NCBI GenBank assembly: GCA_903851415.1
Contig: CAINOE010000023.1
Span: forward strand, 1 to 37,551
Reading direction: 5' to 3'
From: an uncultured Rhodopila sp.
GTDB taxonomy: Bacteria; Pseudomonadota; Alphaproteobacteria; Acetobacterales; Acetobacteraceae
Length of the DNA: 37,551 bases
Both the position numbers and the translations under genes were made by a program. The notes beneath the pieces are model-generated. The model searched no databases, was not told the DNA's origin, and saw only the letters and a list, made by a program, of their open reading frames with translations. Shown here piece by piece: positions 37,424 to 37,551 of the stretch (its first letter is position 1; each line of letters begins with the position of its first letter).

Positions 37424-37551
37424 TTAGCTGATGGTCACGCCGCCGCCGCCGGTGGAGAAGATCTTGCTGTTGGTTACGGTGGCATTGCCGCTGTTGGTAG
37501 TGTTGCCGTCGTCGTTGAAGCTGTGGTTGACGTTGACCTTGACGATGATCA
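37424..37551 (-). CDS. paralogous Asn/Ser/Thr-rich secreted peptide (partial, runs off window)
   Basis: From the right edge an open minus frame ends at TAA (37424-37426). The 41 visible residues include IIVKVNVNHSFNDDGNTTNS, GNATVTNSKIFSTGG and end GGVTIS. Aligned without gaps to the core of the 36522-36719 peptide over 25 residues (NRSYNNDNN... against NHSFNDDGN...), 14 are identical and most others conservative. The leader lies beyond the window, so the GG site cannot be seen. It ends in a Gly run and VTIS instead of NSSINIA. Confidence 0.75.
   Translation of the reverse strand, partial: IIVKVNVNHSFNDDGNTTNSGNATVTNSKIFSTGGGGVTIS

Overview
The window is a GC-rich bacterial chromosome segment. 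The order rpmF-plsX-fabH-ihfA-merR (4626-8017) is typical of Alphaproteobacteria. Together with a hopanoid-associated HpnK, palindromic GC-rich intergenic repeats and a general acyl-CoA and thiolase repertoire, it suggests Rhodospirillales, perhaps an Acetobacteraceae-like organism. That placement is inferred from gene order and protein character only. I see no tRNA, rRNA, CRISPR array, prophage or intact insertion sequence.

Layout. 1-486: the last 20 codons of a + strand gene, then non-coding sequence with a short tandem repeat. 487-4073: divergent pepF (M3B oligopeptidase) and a long-chain acyl-CoA synthetase. 4074-4625: palindromic repeats only. 4626-8017: rpmF, plsX, fabH, ihfA and a MerR-type regulator. 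8188-11246: a DEAD-box RNA helicase translationally coupled to glutaryl-CoA dehydrogenase (- strand). 11247-12275: no recognised gene. 12276-13865: an orphan membrane sensor (periplasmic domain plus PAS, no kinase). 13874-16160: a 3-oxoadipyl-CoA-type thiolase followed by lrgA/lrgB (- strand). 16433-18251: an unrecognised 301-residue protein and an SDR oxidoreductase. 18248-20177: an MFS transporter coupled to beta-carbonic anhydrase (- strand). 20412-26260: epoxide hydrolase, second MFS transporter, HpnK, a pRiA4b ORF-3-like protein and a second acyl-CoA synthetase (+ strand). 26496-29147: a multi-pass membrane protein, a helical protein of unknown role and a ferritin-like protein. 29255-29380: a remnant of an outer-membrane beta-barrel gene. 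29467-32646: a small Ala/Pro-rich protein, a methyl-accepting chemotaxis protein and a small Cys-containing protein.

The most interesting part is the right end (32863-37551, - strand). A C39-peptidase ABC exporter (PCAT) and an HlyD-type adaptor, overlapping by ATGA, lie downstream of a 65-codon gene. That gene encodes a perfect double-glycine leader (LSGAELDLVTGG) followed by a Cys-free, Asn/Ser/Thr-rich 46-residue core. A clear paralogue of the core (shared NTTNS and T-x-TxS pattern) begins about 700 bp upstream and runs off the window edge. This looks like a dedicated type I secretion system for a family of N/S/T-rich, probably beta-forming peptides. They do not resemble a known bacteriocin class, and no immunity or modifying enzyme is visible in the window.
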